From Bilifractor sp002394235 (GTDB lineage Bacteria > Bacillota > Clostridia > Lachnospirales > Lachnospiraceae), in contig NZ_JBQKGJ010000016.1 of NCBI RefSeq assembly GCF_052118845.1, positions 9,936-73,935 on the forward strand: DNA of 64,000 nt, in the 5' to 3' direction. Positions 50,755 through 60,190 of the stretch are shown here, piece by piece. The position numbers and the translations under genes are program-made. Each line of letters starts with the position of its first letter. Positions within the stretch are counted from its first letter, which is position 1. The notes beneath the pieces were generated by a model. It ran no database searches. It was not told the DNA's origin and saw only the letters and a program-made list of their open reading frames with translations.

Positions 50755-52185
50755 TCAGCCCGGTATCCCGTCCCCGTCATAATCGGTCTGTCCCCGGTAA
50801 CCCACCGAATAGCCTGAAAGAACATCGTAGGTATAGGCAGTGCCGTTCGCAATCGGCGCAAGCTTTGAGATATAATCCGCCGTTCCACTGGCATGCCCGG
50901 TACCATCGTCCCGCACATGCACAGAAGATGAGAGGAAGGTCGCGTATCCGTCCGGCGTGTAATATGTGTACTCGCTGCCGGGCGTATAATTGCTGATCTG
51001 CTCTGTCGTCAGATTGAACATAAAATGACGGATCCGGTTCCAGTACGCGGCATCATTCAATGCCGCGTCAATGATCGGCCCGCCGGACGCGTACTGCTGC
51101 GGGTCCGAGTCCTGGTCGTCCCATGTCGGATCCACCTCATACCATTCACCGTCCAGCTGAACCAGATTCCACGAATGTGCCTCCATGGAATCCGGATCTG
51201 AGCCCGCATATCCCCCGACTCTCGTACATGTAATTCCCGCCTGCTGCAGAAGATACTCATAAGCATAAGAATACCCGTCGCAGACGCAGGTATTTGCCTG
51301 GTTTCTGCTGTTGGCGACCAGTGCACCGTATGCGGTATACCCGTAATCAAAGGCACCGTCCGGTGAGTAGGACGCAGCCAGATCCTTGTCATAGGTCACG
51401 GTATCAATCAGCTTGTCATGGATCTGCAGCGCAATCTCCGGCTGTGAACGCGTCAGATCTATGTCCGCCATAAAATTGCTCACCGCCTGATTGAAGGCTG
51501 TCATCTGGTTCTGATAATCATCATACGTCCTGCTCAGCCGGATCATAACATCATACGTCCCGCCTGTGCTCAGGCTGTTGTAATAATACTGGAAATTTCC
51601 GCTGCTCTGCCGGAACCAGAACAGCTCCGGATGATCGTAAATCAGCGCCTCGTATGCAATCGTCAGTTCCCTGCCAAATGCATCAGATGACGGATCCTCA
51701 CTGACCGTCACCTTTTTGTGATAATCCGTAGATGTCGGGTCTCTCGTCACCGCCAGAAGCGCATTGTATATTCCCTGTTCCTCCGCGGAAAGCTGCGTGT
51801 AGTAGTAAAAAACCGGGGCATTATTCACAAAAAGTGAATCGCCCTCCGGCAGTTTGTCCTTATAATCCCCGGTCACTCCATCCAGAAACGAAGAAATGTC
51901 CGAGATAATCGACTGCCCGGAACTCGATGTGGACTGCTTTCCGGAACCGCTTCCCGCATCCGAACCCGATCCTGAAGGATCACCCGTTTCGCCGCTTCCT
52001 CCGGAAACAGAGTCCGCAGCTGACGAGGAAGTATCCTCAAGATCTTTATTCACATTAAAAAAATTCCGGAACATATCCGGAAGCTCTGAGACATGAAAGT
52101 CTCCGGAGCCGCAGCCCGCAAGCAGGGCCCCGCACATAAGCACAGTCAGAACGAAAAGTCCTGTCCTCTTTTTTCCTATCATCAT
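50755..52185 (-). CDS. Secreted transglutaminase-like lipoprotein
   Basis: Surface lipoprotein of 476 residues. Signal peptide with lipobox CGALLAGCGS (Cys near 26), a Ser/Gly-rich linker to about residue 95, then a transglutaminase/protease fold with the Cys-His-Asp triad in NTCVCDGYSYAYEYLL, AHSWNLVQLDG and WYEVDPTWDD. The C-terminus ends in DYDGDGIPG, a calcium-binding-like loop. ATG 52185 follows GGGAG; the frame upstream is ignored. Such proteins often act as peptidases or cross-linkers at the cell wall. A perfect -10 (TATAAT) lies at 52282-52277 on this strand. Confidence 0.87.
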   Translation of the reverse strand: MMIGKKRTGLFVLTVLMCGALLAGCGSGDFHVSELPDMFRNFFNVNKDLEDTSSSAADSVSGGSGETGDPSGSGSDAGSGSGKQSTSSSGQSIISDISSFLDGVTGDYKDKLPEGDSLFVNNAPVFYYYTQLSAEEQGIYNALLAVTRDPTSTDYHKKVTVSEDPSSDAFGRELTIAYEALIYDHPELFWFRQSSGNFQYYYNSLSTGGTYDVMIRLSRTYDDYQNQMTAFNQAVSNFMADIDLTRSQPEIALQIHDKLIDTVTYDKDLAASYSPDGAFDYGYTAYGALVANSRNQANTCVCDGYSYAYEYLLQQAGITCTRVGGYAGSDPDSMEAHSWNLVQLDGEWYEVDPTWDDQDSDPQQYASGGPIIDAALNDAAYWNRIRHFMFNLTTEQISNYTPGSEYTYYTPDGYATFLSSSVHVRDDGTGHASGTADYISKLAPIANGTAYTYDVLSGYSVGYRGQTDYDGDGIPG

Positions 52186-52276
52186 ATCCGTCTCCCTGAT
52201 GAATGGTAAAACCGGTTCGTCCGGTTCACACCACTGCCATCGCATACTCTGAGGCCCGTGGTTTTTTATGAAGAGA

Positions 52277-52282
52277 ATTATA
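52277..52282 (-). promoter_or_regulatory. -10 box for the transglutaminase gene
   Basis: TATAAT on the minus strand with a poor -35 (TAGCAT at 17 bp). It lies in the divergent gap with deoD; a rightward TAAAAT at 52304 could serve deoD. Confidence 0.45.
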
Positions 52283-52456
52283 TCATGTTCCCTTCAGATA
52301 TGCTAAAATATCAACGAAATCTAACCGCCGTCCCGCACGCGCTTATCTGCTGACGGAGCACGGCAAAAAAATCTGAACTATCTGCATCTGCTTTGCCGCC
52401 GGCATTCCTTTTCCAGAATCCGGTTTCGCAAAGCCATCGAAAGGAGCTAATGAATT

Positions 52457-53197
52457 ATGGGAAATGTTTCACCATCCGCATGCATGGAAGTAAAAGACGG
52501 AACACATGTTGCAAAAGTAGTCCTGATGCCAGGCGATCCTCTCCGCGCAAAATATGTGGCGGAAACCTATCTTCAGAACCCGGTCCTGTTCAATGATGTC
52601 CGCGGAATGCTCGGATACACCGGGATCTACGACGGTGTCGAGGTATCCGTCATGGGAAGCGGCATGGGAATTCCCTCCATCACCCTTTATTCCCATGAAT
52701 TGTTCACCTTCTATGGCGTCGAAGGAATCATCCGAATCGGTTCCGCAGGCGGCGTCGGAGACGATGTCAATGTACGTGACGTTGTCGTTGCAATGAGCGC
52801 CTCCACAAACTCCGCCGCTCCGTCCCGCTACGGACTGCCCGGCACGATCGCTCCGACCGCAGACTGGGGCATGCTCCGCGACGCGGTACGAATCGCAGAT
52901 GAAATGGGTGTGCGCACCTCCGTCGGAAGCGTCTATTCCTCCGATTTCTTCTACTATCCCGATCCTGCCGTTGCGGAAAAGGAAAAAGAGGCAGGGCTTC
53001 TTGCCGTAGAAATGGAAAGCGCCGGTCTCTATACAGAGGCCATGTACGCTCACAAAAAGGCACTGGCCCTCTTTACCATTTCCGATCACCTCTTCAAGCC
53101 GGAGCATCTCTCCCCGGAAGAGATCAAGACCTCCTTCCATGAAATGATGGAAATCGCCCTGAAGACCGCTGCCGATACCGTGAGAAAGCTCGGCTGA
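52457..53197 (+). CDS. deoD: Purine-nucleoside phosphorylase, DeoD type
   Basis: Phosphorolyses purine (deoxy)nucleosides to base and ribose 1-phosphate. It has 246 residues, close to hexameric DeoD. Motifs: VVLMPGDPLRAKYVAE, GSGMGIPSITLYSHEL, RIGSAGGV, AVEMESAGLY and TISDHLF with the catalytic Asp. AGGAG lies ten bases before ATG 52457. It is monocistronic, divergent from the lipoprotein gene and convergent with murI. Confidence 0.95.
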   Translation: MGNVSPSACMEVKDGTHVAKVVLMPGDPLRAKYVAETYLQNPVLFNDVRGMLGYTGIYDGVEVSVMGSGMGIPSITLYSHELFTFYGVEGIIRIGSAGGVGDDVNVRDVVVAMSASTNSAAPSRYGLPGTIAPTADWGMLRDAVRIADEMGVRTSVGSVYSSDFFYYPDPAVAEKEKEAGLLAVEMESAGLYTEAMYAHKKALALFTISDHLFKPEHLSPEEIKTSFHEMMEIALKTAADTVRKLG

Positions 53198-53291
53198 TTC
53201 TGCTGCACGGCGACCCGCTGCTCCGCCCATCCGGAACGACGGATCGCCGCGCGGCGTTTTATATTTTTGACATCCTTCACACGAATCCAGA

Positions 53292-54083
53292 TTATTCGAT
53301 GTCCGCATCCAGAAGCTGCCGGTAAATCTTCATTTCTTCCTCTGTCCTCAGACTGGAATCCAGAACGACTCTTCCCGGCTCTTCTCCTTTATTCAGCAGA
53401 CCATGCCGCGAAAGCTGGCGGTGCAGTTCCCTTGCGGTTCCTCTGCCCCCGTCGTAGAGCGGCACATCTCCCATGACGCTGTGAATCTGCTTCTTCAGAA
53501 ACGGATAGTGCGTGCATCCCAGTACAATTCCGTCAACCTGTCCCCGATAAGGCCCGATCATCCTCTCAAGCATCTGTGTAACGTCCGCCGCATCCAGATT
53601 TCCCTTTTCCACCCGGTCGGCAAGACCCGCGCAGGAAACCGGGATGAATTCCGCCTCCCCGGCAAGTCTTCCCGAAAGCTCATGGTATTTCTCCAGCCTC
53701 AGTGTGACCGGTGTCGCCATCACGAGAATCCTCCCGTGATGCTCCTCTCTGGCGGCCGGCTTCAGCGCAGGTTCGATTCCGATCACCGGCATTGTCTTTT
53801 CGTACTTCTCCCGGATCAGCCTTACCGCCGCACTGGTTGCGGTGTTGCAGGCGACGACAATCGCCTTGCATCCCTCATTCACCATGCGATCCACGATCGC
53901 CATGGAAAGCTCCTGTACCTTCTCTACCGTCTTCTCGCCATAAGGCGCATTCGCCGAATCCCCAAAATAATAAAAATTCTCGTTCGGGAGCTCGCGGATC
54001 ATTTCCCTCAAAACGCTGATTCCTCCGACTCCGGAATCAAACACGCCTACATAACCCCTGTATTTTTTCTCATCTGTACTCAT
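53292..54083 (-). CDS. murI: Glutamate racemase
   Basis: Makes D-glutamate for peptidoglycan. It has 263 residues. Catalytic cysteines are in VVACNTATSAAV (near 80) and VLGCTHYPFLK (near 188); FDSGVGGISVL and YFGDSANAPYG form the N-terminal substrate site. ATG 54083 follows GGCGGGAAC. It stands alone, with a copy of the dispersed element upstream. Confidence 0.95.
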   Translation of the reverse strand: MSTDEKKYRGYVGVFDSGVGGISVLREMIRELPNENFYYFGDSANAPYGEKTVEKVQELSMAIVDRMVNEGCKAIVVACNTATSAAVRLIREKYEKTMPVIGIEPALKPAAREEHHGRILVMATPVTLRLEKYHELSGRLAGEAEFIPVSCAGLADRVEKGNLDAADVTQMLERMIGPYRGQVDGIVLGCTHYPFLKKQIHSVMGDVPLYDGGRGTARELHRQLSRHGLLNKGEEPGRVVLDSSLRTEEEMKIYRQLLDADIE

Positions 54084-54194
54084 GTTCCCGCCTGTCCTGA
54101 TTCAGTCTATCGGAATTACATCCGGTTTCCAACGTGATCTCCGCCGTACAATGCCAAAGCAGCCCTTCATGCCCCGCAATCGGGTCAGCATTTA

Positions 54195-54289
54195 ATCTAT
54201 AAAGCCAGCTGCTCCGTTGTTTTCGCACCTCTCGCAGCTGCCACATCTGACCGACTTCATCGGTCTGCCGCGGCGTTCTCCGCGCACAG
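54195..54289 (-). repeat. Dispersed intergenic element, copy G
   Basis: Minus strand: GCCGCGGCAGACCGATGAAG-TCGGTC hairpin, then CAGCTGC-GAGA-...-GGA-GCAGCTG. The outer stem is perfect while the inner stem is decayed. It lies in the 324-bp gap between murI and the phosphate transporter, where I see nothing else. Confidence 0.8.
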
Positions 54290-54407
54290 CCCCTTCACAG
54301 CCGAACGCATACCACTGTTCCTGTCATTCAAAAAGTGCCGCGCCACATGTGCACGACACCTCTATCTTACCAAATGTTTCGGATTTCTTCAATTGTACGC
54401 AAGGACC

Positions 54408-56240
54408 TCATACGCGGACCTTCTTTGCCCTGGCCTTCGGACGGACGGCATCCGCCGGAATCCTTTCTTCACTCTCCGGATCCATCCCGCCCTGAAGAAT
54501 TTCTTCACTCTCCGGGTGTGGACTGCTCTGAAGAAGTTCTTCTCTCTCGGGATCCGGCTCACCCTGAAGAAGTGTGCTGAAATTGATCTCCTTCAGCGCG
54601 GTATCCGACAGATTCAGGCAGCTGCTTCCCATCCGGTCAAGATCGTGCAGAAGCGCGTTGAAGCTCACCGTCATCTTCGCATCGCACTTTCCCTTTGCGA
54701 CCCGCTTCACGTGATCCTTCCGCATCCCTTCATCGATGTCCATGACCATCTCCCGTTCCTTCTTCAGACTGTCCGTCTCAATTTTCCCGGGATCCGCCAT
54801 GAGGACAAGTGTTTCCTCAAACATCCTGCGAATCAGTTCCATGGATTTCCGAAGCTCCTTCATCGCATCCTTGGAGTATTTCAGTTTCATATTCTTCGCT
54901 CCCGCGATGTTTTCAATGATACTCCGGCACAGATCCGCAATCCGGTCGATTTCACTCTGAATCAGAAGAACACCTGTCGCCATGGATGCCTGGTCCTCCG
55001 TGATGGCACCGAACGAAAAAACAGCGGCCAGATATTCGTTGATCTTTTCTGACAGCTCATGTACCCCCGCAGCCTCCGCACGGATTGTCCCAAGTACGGC
55101 ATCACTGTCCTTCTGTGTGATCTCCTCCGCCTTTCCGAACATCCGCTGGACGATATGCGCGGAATGAAGTGTCTCCTGCGCCACAAGATGGAGCGCGGCA
55201 ACCGGCTGCCGGATCAGCTTGTCATCCAGATATTTGGGCTCGCCGAGTGGAACCACCCGCTCCTTCTTTCCCGGGAGAAGCTTCATGACGATCCTGACCA
55301 TCAGCCACAGAAGAGGCGTCCAGATCAGAGTCATGATGATATTGAAACCGGTATGGGCATTGGCAATCTGTCTGGAAATGACATCTACCTCATTGCCCTT
55401 CGGAGAGATCATCGTGATCAGATTCGCGTAGGGCTTTACAAACCAGATGAACAGCAGACTGCCGCTCACATTAAAGATACAGTGCGCCAGCGCCGTCCGC
55501 TTTGCGTCGATGCTCTGGCCGATACTTGCCAAAATGGCTGTGATCGTCGTTCCGATATTATCGCCCAGGAGAACCGGTATCGCTCCCGCAAGGCCGATGA
55601 TGCTTGTGATCCCGTCTGCGGCAGGCTGAGACGCAAAATTCTGAAGAACCGCAATGGTAGCGCTGGAGCTCTGCACTACAAGAGTCATCATCAGACCTGT
55701 CAGAACACCCAGCACCGGAATATGAGCGACCTTCCCAATCAGGTTAATAAAGAAGGGACTGGAAGCCAGAGGTTTCATCACGCTGCCCATGATCTCGATT
55801 CCCTCAAACAGAAGCCCGAAAGCCAGGATGGTATTTCCGATGTATTTGATCTTCTGCTTCTTCGCGGTAAATCCGATGATAAAACCGATGAAAATGATGA
55901 TAAAGATATAATCACTCAGCTTGAACGCTATGATCTGAGCCGTCATGGTCGTTCCGATATTCGCTCCGAAGATGATCGAAATCGCCTGCGGAAGAGTCAT
56001 CAGGCCTGCGCTCACGAACCCGATCGCCATGACCGTCGTCGCACTGGAGCTCTGCAAAACCGCTGTAACCAGTGCTCCTGAAATCACTCCCAGCACCGGA
56101 TTTCTGGTGAGCATCCCCAGCACCGTGCGCATCTTCTCTCCGGCCGCTTTCTGCAGACTGTCGCTCATCATGTTCATGCCGAACAGGAAAATCGCGAGTC
56201 CTCCCAGCAGACCAAATACTATCTGTACCTTCTCATTCAT
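54408..56240 (-). CDS. Na/phosphate cotransporter family protein with PhoU-like domain
   Basis: Membrane transporter of 610 residues. Paired NaPi motifs ALVTAVLQSSSATTVMAIG and MTLVVQSSSATIAVLQNF, plus GANIGTT and GDNIGTT, mark the PF02690 core with about eight helices. A PhoU-like helical domain spans about 350-545. The tail (about 555-594) is three near-identical 12-residue repeats of EPDPEREELLQS type. GGAGG precedes ATG 56240. A Pho-box-like array lies 83-110 bp upstream, so phosphate control is likely. Confidence 0.92.
   Translation of the reverse strand: MNEKVQIVFGLLGGLAIFLFGMNMMSDSLQKAAGEKMRTVLGMLTRNPVLGVISGALVTAVLQSSSATTVMAIGFVSAGLMTLPQAISIIFGANIGTTMTAQIIAFKLSDYIFIIIFIGFIIGFTAKKQKIKYIGNTILAFGLLFEGIEIMGSVMKPLASSPFFINLIGKVAHIPVLGVLTGLMMTLVVQSSSATIAVLQNFASQPAADGITSIIGLAGAIPVLLGDNIGTTITAILASIGQSIDAKRTALAHCIFNVSGSLLFIWFVKPYANLITMISPKGNEVDVISRQIANAHTGFNIIMTLIWTPLLWLMVRIVMKLLPGKKERVVPLGEPKYLDDKLIRQPVAALHLVAQETLHSAHIVQRMFGKAEEITQKDSDAVLGTIRAEAAGVHELSEKINEYLAAVFSFGAITEDQASMATGVLLIQSEIDRIADLCRSIIENIAGAKNMKLKYSKDAMKELRKSMELIRRMFEETLVLMADPGKIETDSLKKEREMVMDIDEGMRKDHVKRVAKGKCDAKMTVSFNALLHDLDRMGSSCLNLSDTALKEINFSTLLQGEPDPEREELLQSSPHPESEEILQGGMDPESEERIPADAVRPKARAKKVRV
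54458..54573. repeat. 36-bp in-frame coding repeat, 3.3 copies
   Basis: Units start at 54458, 54494, 54530 and 54566, exactly 36 bp apart. The unit is a multiple of three and encodes the repeated acidic tail of the phosphate transporter. Confidence 0.88.
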
Positions 56241-56322
56241 AACCTACCTCCGGGATCTGTAACGCTCCATTAACATATAGATTAAGCGTACAAAAGATAA
56301 CCCGGAGAAACTATCTGTTTAA

Positions 56323-56350
56323 TATAAAGTCTGTGTTAATGCTATGTTAA
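56323..56350 (-). promoter_or_regulatory. Pho-box-like array upstream of the phosphate transporter
   Basis: Minus strand: TTAACA-5-TTAACA-5-TTTATA, an 11-bp periodicity. This matches the TT(A/C/T)ACA direct repeats bound by PhoP in Bacillus, although only two of the three copies are exact. Confidence 0.6.
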
Positions 56351-56440
56351 TTGTTGTCGGAGCATTAACAAACGATATGTAAAAGGGCCGCCCCTTTCTT
56401 TTAAATTTTAGTTCAAAACTAAAATAACAAAAGCAATCTT

Positions 56441-56692
56441 CTAAACTCCCTTTAAAACATCGTCTATCACAGATTTTGCAAAATCATAGTCATTTTTTTT
56501 CACATAAACATAGTACATAATTTTTTGGTTCGGATTTTCACCAAAGTTGCCCAGCAATCCAGAACCTCTGTTAGACCTTCCAAAATCGCTACTTTTTATC
56601 TCATATCTAATCTTAGCACTATTAAGCTTTCTGGTAATATTTTGCAATTCTATCGTATCATATGTTAAAAATAGTTCTCTTTTCCCAAACAT
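56441..56692 (-). CDS. Small protein, possibly DUF2007-like
   Basis: 83 residues, no signal peptide. LFLTYDTIELQNITRKLNSAKIRYEI and the Tyr-rich MYYVYVKKNDYDFAKSVIDDVL resemble the DUF2007 beta-alpha fold of small putative signalling proteins, with a Gly/Asn/Ser-rich middle. The gene is much richer in A and T than its neighbours, a possible sign of transfer. ATG 56692 has only a weak AAGGTG site. It lies between the Pho-regulated transporter and glgB. Confidence 0.65.
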   Translation of the reverse strand: MFGKRELFLTYDTIELQNITRKLNSAKIRYEIKSSDFGRSNRGSGLLGNFGENPNQKIMYYVYVKKNDYDFAKSVIDDVLKGV

Positions 56693-56805
56693 ACAATCAC
56701 CTTAAAATTAAGCTATCGCAGAAAGGAAGCGATTCATTCCAAAAGTTAACAGATACTCCCGCAGTATATGCTGCATGCATATATTGCAAAATTTTACACA
56801 GTCTG

Positions 56806-59004
56806 TCAGTTGAATTTGAATACCGCGGCTCCGTAAGCCGGAAGCTCGTAGGCGATGTGAAGCTTCTGCCCGTCGCATTCGCCCTCCTCGGCCTTGTATT
56901 TGAGCGGAACCTTGTGATCCCCTCCGTACTTCTCGCATTTGCTGTCGAGAATCAGCGTGTAATTCCCGGCCTTCGGCACGCCGCACATATAGTCCGCGCG
57001 CTCCACCGGCGTGAAATTGATGACAAAGAGAAGATTGTTTCTCTTCGTCGGCGACCATCTCACAAAGCTGAAGATGCTCCGGTCGCAGTCGTCCGCGTTC
57101 ATCCATTCAAATCCCTCATAGCCCTTGTCATTTGCGTAAAGGGCAGGATATTTCCGGTACATGTTCAGCAGGTCACGCACATATGCCTGCAGATGCTCGT
57201 TCTTCTTGTCCTCCAGAAGGAACCAGTCCAGCTCCCTCTCCTCGCTCCACTCTCTGTACTGTCCGAAATCCTGACCCATGAACAGCAGCTTTTTGCCCGG
57301 ATGGCCGAACATGAAGGTATAACCGACCTTGAGATTCTGGAACTTCTCGTCGTCCTGTCCCGGCATCTTGTTGATCATCGAGCATTTCAGATGAACCACT
57401 TCATCGTGTGAGAGAACCAGTATATATCTTTCGCTGAACGCATAGGTCATCGCGAAGGTCATCTTGTTGTGGTTGAACTTGCGGAAATACGGATCCAGCT
57501 TCATGTACTCAAGAAAATCATGCATCCAGCCCATGTTCCACTTGTAGGTAAACCCGAGGCCGCCGTCCTCCACCTTTCCGGTCACCTTCGGCCACGCGGT
57601 TGATTCCTCGGCAATCATCATGACGCCCGGATTCCGACCGGGCACAAGCGTGTTCAGATGTTTGAAAAATTCAATCGCCTCGAGGTTCTTGTTGTCCCCG
57701 TATTTATTGGCGATCCACTCTCCGTCCTTTCTGCCGTAGTCCAGGTACAGCATAGAGGCAACCGCGTCCACCCTCAGGCCGTCCACATGGAACTCCTCCA
57801 CCCAGTAAAGCGCATTCGCAAGCAGGAAATTCTTCACCTCCGGACGGCCGTAGTTAAAGATCTTGGTGCCCCAGTCCGGATGCTCTCCCTGTCTCGGGTC
57901 CGCATGCTCGTATACGGCATCGCCGTCAAAATTCGCGAGTCCCTCGGCGTTTTTCGGGAAATGCGCGGGTACCCAGTCCAGAATTACACCGATCTTGTTG
58001 CGGTGAAGATAATCCACCAGATACTTGAAATCAGCCGGCGCCCCGTAGCGGGAAGTCGGTGCGTAATATCCTGTCACCTGGTATCCCCAGGACTGATCGA
58101 GCGGATGCTCGGCTATGCCCATAAGCTCGACGTGGGTATATCCCATGTCCTTCACATACTCGACGATCCGCTTCGCGAATTCCCGGTAGGTATAAAACCC
58201 TTCCGGATTTTCCTCACTGTATGGATGCTTCATCCAGGACCCGGGATGCACCTCGTAGATCGACAGCGCAGCCGTTTCCGGCACAAGGTTCTGCCTGTTG
58301 CGGATCCATGCCGCATCACCCCACCGATAGCTCAAATCCGCTATTCTCGAAGCCGTTCCCGGACGAAGCTCCGCCCAGTTCCCGTACGGATCCGCTTTGT
58401 ACAGCTTCTGATTGTTCTTCGAGATGATCAGATATTTGTAGAGCTGACCCACTGCCGCTCCCGGGATAAAGATCTCCCAGATTCCCTGATCTTCGATCTT
58501 CTTCATGGGATTCGCATTCTCATCCCAGCTGTTAAACTCTCCGATCACATACGCCGCGACCGCATTCGGCGCCCATAATGTGAACCACGTTCCGTTCTCG
58601 CCATTCAGACGCGCTGTGTGCGCGCCCATCTTCTTGTACAGATCATAGTGAGTCGCCTGACCGAACAGATAAGAATCCAGATCAGAAAAAATATGCGGGT
58701 CCTGTTTAACCTTGTTTTCCGAAGACTCTTCTGTTTTTTCGGATTTCCCGGAAATCTCCGGTTCATCCACAATCTTTCCCGACTGTGCCTTCGCCACCGA
58801 TCTTTTCACATTTTTCTTCACTGAATTTACGGTAGCAGCCGCATTTTTGCCTGCCTTTTCCGTTGCATCCTTCATCGCCCTCGACGCGATATCCGATGCC
58901 TCCTTCGCTGCCCTGGCAGCCTTTCCGGAAGCCTCTTTCACTGCGGCCGTCGCCCTCTCCACGGTCTCGCTTTTCTTTTCTTCCCCGATGCTTTTTCTTG
59001 CCAT
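56806..59004 (-). CDS. glgB: 1,4-alpha-glucan branching enzyme with Ala/Lys-rich N-terminal extension
   Basis: Introduces alpha-1,6 branches into glycogen. It has 732 residues. The first 105 are an Ala/Lys/Glu-rich helical region (for example VKEASGKAARAAKEASDIAS) not found in ordinary GlgB. A CBM48 domain (about 125-225, FTLWAPNAVAAYVIGEFNSW) and a GH13 barrel follow: DWVPAHF, GLRVDAVASMLY with the nucleophile Asp, MIAEESTAWP with the acid/base Glu and LVLSHDEVVH. The C-terminal beta domain ends at AYGAAVFKFN. ATG 59004 follows AGGAGAGGG. No other glycogen gene adjoins it. Confidence 0.93.
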   Translation of the reverse strand: MARKSIGEEKKSETVERATAAVKEASGKAARAAKEASDIASRAMKDATEKAGKNAAATVNSVKKNVKRSVAKAQSGKIVDEPEISGKSEKTEESSENKVKQDPHIFSDLDSYLFGQATHYDLYKKMGAHTARLNGENGTWFTLWAPNAVAAYVIGEFNSWDENANPMKKIEDQGIWEIFIPGAAVGQLYKYLIISKNNQKLYKADPYGNWAELRPGTASRIADLSYRWGDAAWIRNRQNLVPETAALSIYEVHPGSWMKHPYSEENPEGFYTYREFAKRIVEYVKDMGYTHVELMGIAEHPLDQSWGYQVTGYYAPTSRYGAPADFKYLVDYLHRNKIGVILDWVPAHFPKNAEGLANFDGDAVYEHADPRQGEHPDWGTKIFNYGRPEVKNFLLANALYWVEEFHVDGLRVDAVASMLYLDYGRKDGEWIANKYGDNKNLEAIEFFKHLNTLVPGRNPGVMMIAEESTAWPKVTGKVEDGGLGFTYKWNMGWMHDFLEYMKLDPYFRKFNHNKMTFAMTYAFSERYILVLSHDEVVHLKCSMINKMPGQDDEKFQNLKVGYTFMFGHPGKKLLFMGQDFGQYREWSEERELDWFLLEDKKNEHLQAYVRDLLNMYRKYPALYANDKGYEGFEWMNADDCDRSIFSFVRWSPTKRNNLLFVINFTPVERADYMCGVPKAGNYTLILDSKCEKYGGDHKVPLKYKAEEGECDGQKLHIAYELPAYGAAVFKFN

Positions 59005-59109
59005 ATCCCTCTCCTTTATACGGATGCTATTTTCTATGGAATTGCTGTCTCTATTCTCTATAAAAAATGTCCTCTCGTCCCTTTAACCGCTTCGCGTCTC
59101 TTCGTGCTT

Positions 59110-59197
59110 TTCCTTGTTGCCTTCGAAATCGCATACAGTCTCTTTCACACGCTTCGCGCGTGTCGATCCTGTATGCGTTTTCGAAGAGCTTATACAG
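59110..59197 (-). repeat. Second dispersed repeat family, copy 1
   Basis: On the minus strand, GTATAAGCTCTTCGAAAACG, then ACAGGATCG, ACACGCGCGAAGCGTGTG and TGCGATTTCGAAGGCAACA. It matches 63830-63910 over about 80 bp. It occupies the 361-bp gap upstream of glgB, where no gene is seen. Confidence 0.85.
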
Positions 59198-59365
59198 TCA
59201 TAATATCACAAAAAGATTTGGATTCGTATAGAAAAATATGGAAAATTACACAAATGAGGGCCCGATTTTCTTCCGTCATCTTTCTAATCCGCCCTATTGC
59301 ATCCGATACATTTTATAATGCCTCCGATAATCCCAATTGCAATATTTCAGGCTGTCAGGTCAGGC

Positions 59366-60133
59366 TTACTGCAGCCGGTACATTCTGCAGGCATTCTCCC
59401 AGGTTGTCTGCTCGACTTCCTCCGCTGATATCCCCTTCAGCTCCGCGATCGCACGCACCACATACCGGAGATTCCGGGAACTGTTCCTGCTTCCCCGGTT
59501 CGGCTCCGGCGCAAGATACGGGCAGTCAGTCTCCAGAACGAGATGTGACAGAGGAACTGCCTGCACCGTTTCCTTCAGACGTCTGGCATTTTTGAATGTG
59601 ACCACACCCCCGATTCCCAGATACATCCCCATCTCTGTATATTCCAGCGCCTGTTCGCCAGAATACGCATAGCAGTGAATCACACCGCCGATCTCTCCCA
59701 GGTTCTCCTCCCGGGCAATATTCATCGTATCCTGTGCAGCGTCTCTGCTGTGAATGATTACCGGAAGCCTGTGACTTCTCGCCAGTTCCAGCTGCCTTCT
59801 GAACCAGTAGATCTGCTCCTCCCGGTTATCCTTGTTCCAGTGATAATCCAGTCCGATCTCTCCCACAGCCACGCACTTCGGAAAACGCAGATATTCTTCC
59901 AGTTCTTTTACCCGTTCCTCATTCAGCTCCCCGACGTTGTCCGGGTGCAGACCAAATGCGGCAAAGGCATCTGTATAACTCTCCGCTATCCTTCGCGTTT
60001 TTTCCAGACTGGCCCAGTCGGAAGCTACGTTGACGAACCGTCCCACATGATAATCCGGAAGGGTCCGGATCATCTCATCTCTGTCCTCATCAAAAGCTTC
60101 ATCCTCGTAATGCGCATGTGTATCAAATATCAT
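59366..60133 (-). CDS. TatD family metal-dependent DNase
   Basis: Metal-dependent hydrolase of 255 residues, YcfH/TatD type. Metal ligands: FDTHAHYEDEAF (His-x-His at 6-8), GEIGLDYHW (Glu near 97), VIIHSRDAAQD, GVIHCYAYSG and LETDCPYLAP. TatD proteins act as 3'-5' DNases and D-aminoacyl-tRNA-related hydrolases. ATG 60133 follows AGGTGATG. It is downstream of metG, a common order in Firmicutes, but separated by a tandem array. Confidence 0.94.
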   Translation of the reverse strand: MIFDTHAHYEDEAFDEDRDEMIRTLPDYHVGRFVNVASDWASLEKTRRIAESYTDAFAAFGLHPDNVGELNEERVKELEEYLRFPKCVAVGEIGLDYHWNKDNREEQIYWFRRQLELARSHRLPVIIHSRDAAQDTMNIAREENLGEIGGVIHCYAYSGEQALEYTEMGMYLGIGGVVTFKNARRLKETVQAVPLSHLVLETDCPYLAPEPNRGSRNSSRNLRYVVRAIAELKGISAEEVEQTTWENACRMYRLQ

Positions 60134-60190
60134 TCTTCATCACCTCACAGGGTAAAATTCCATGCCGTAAACATCAGCACATACTGCTGA

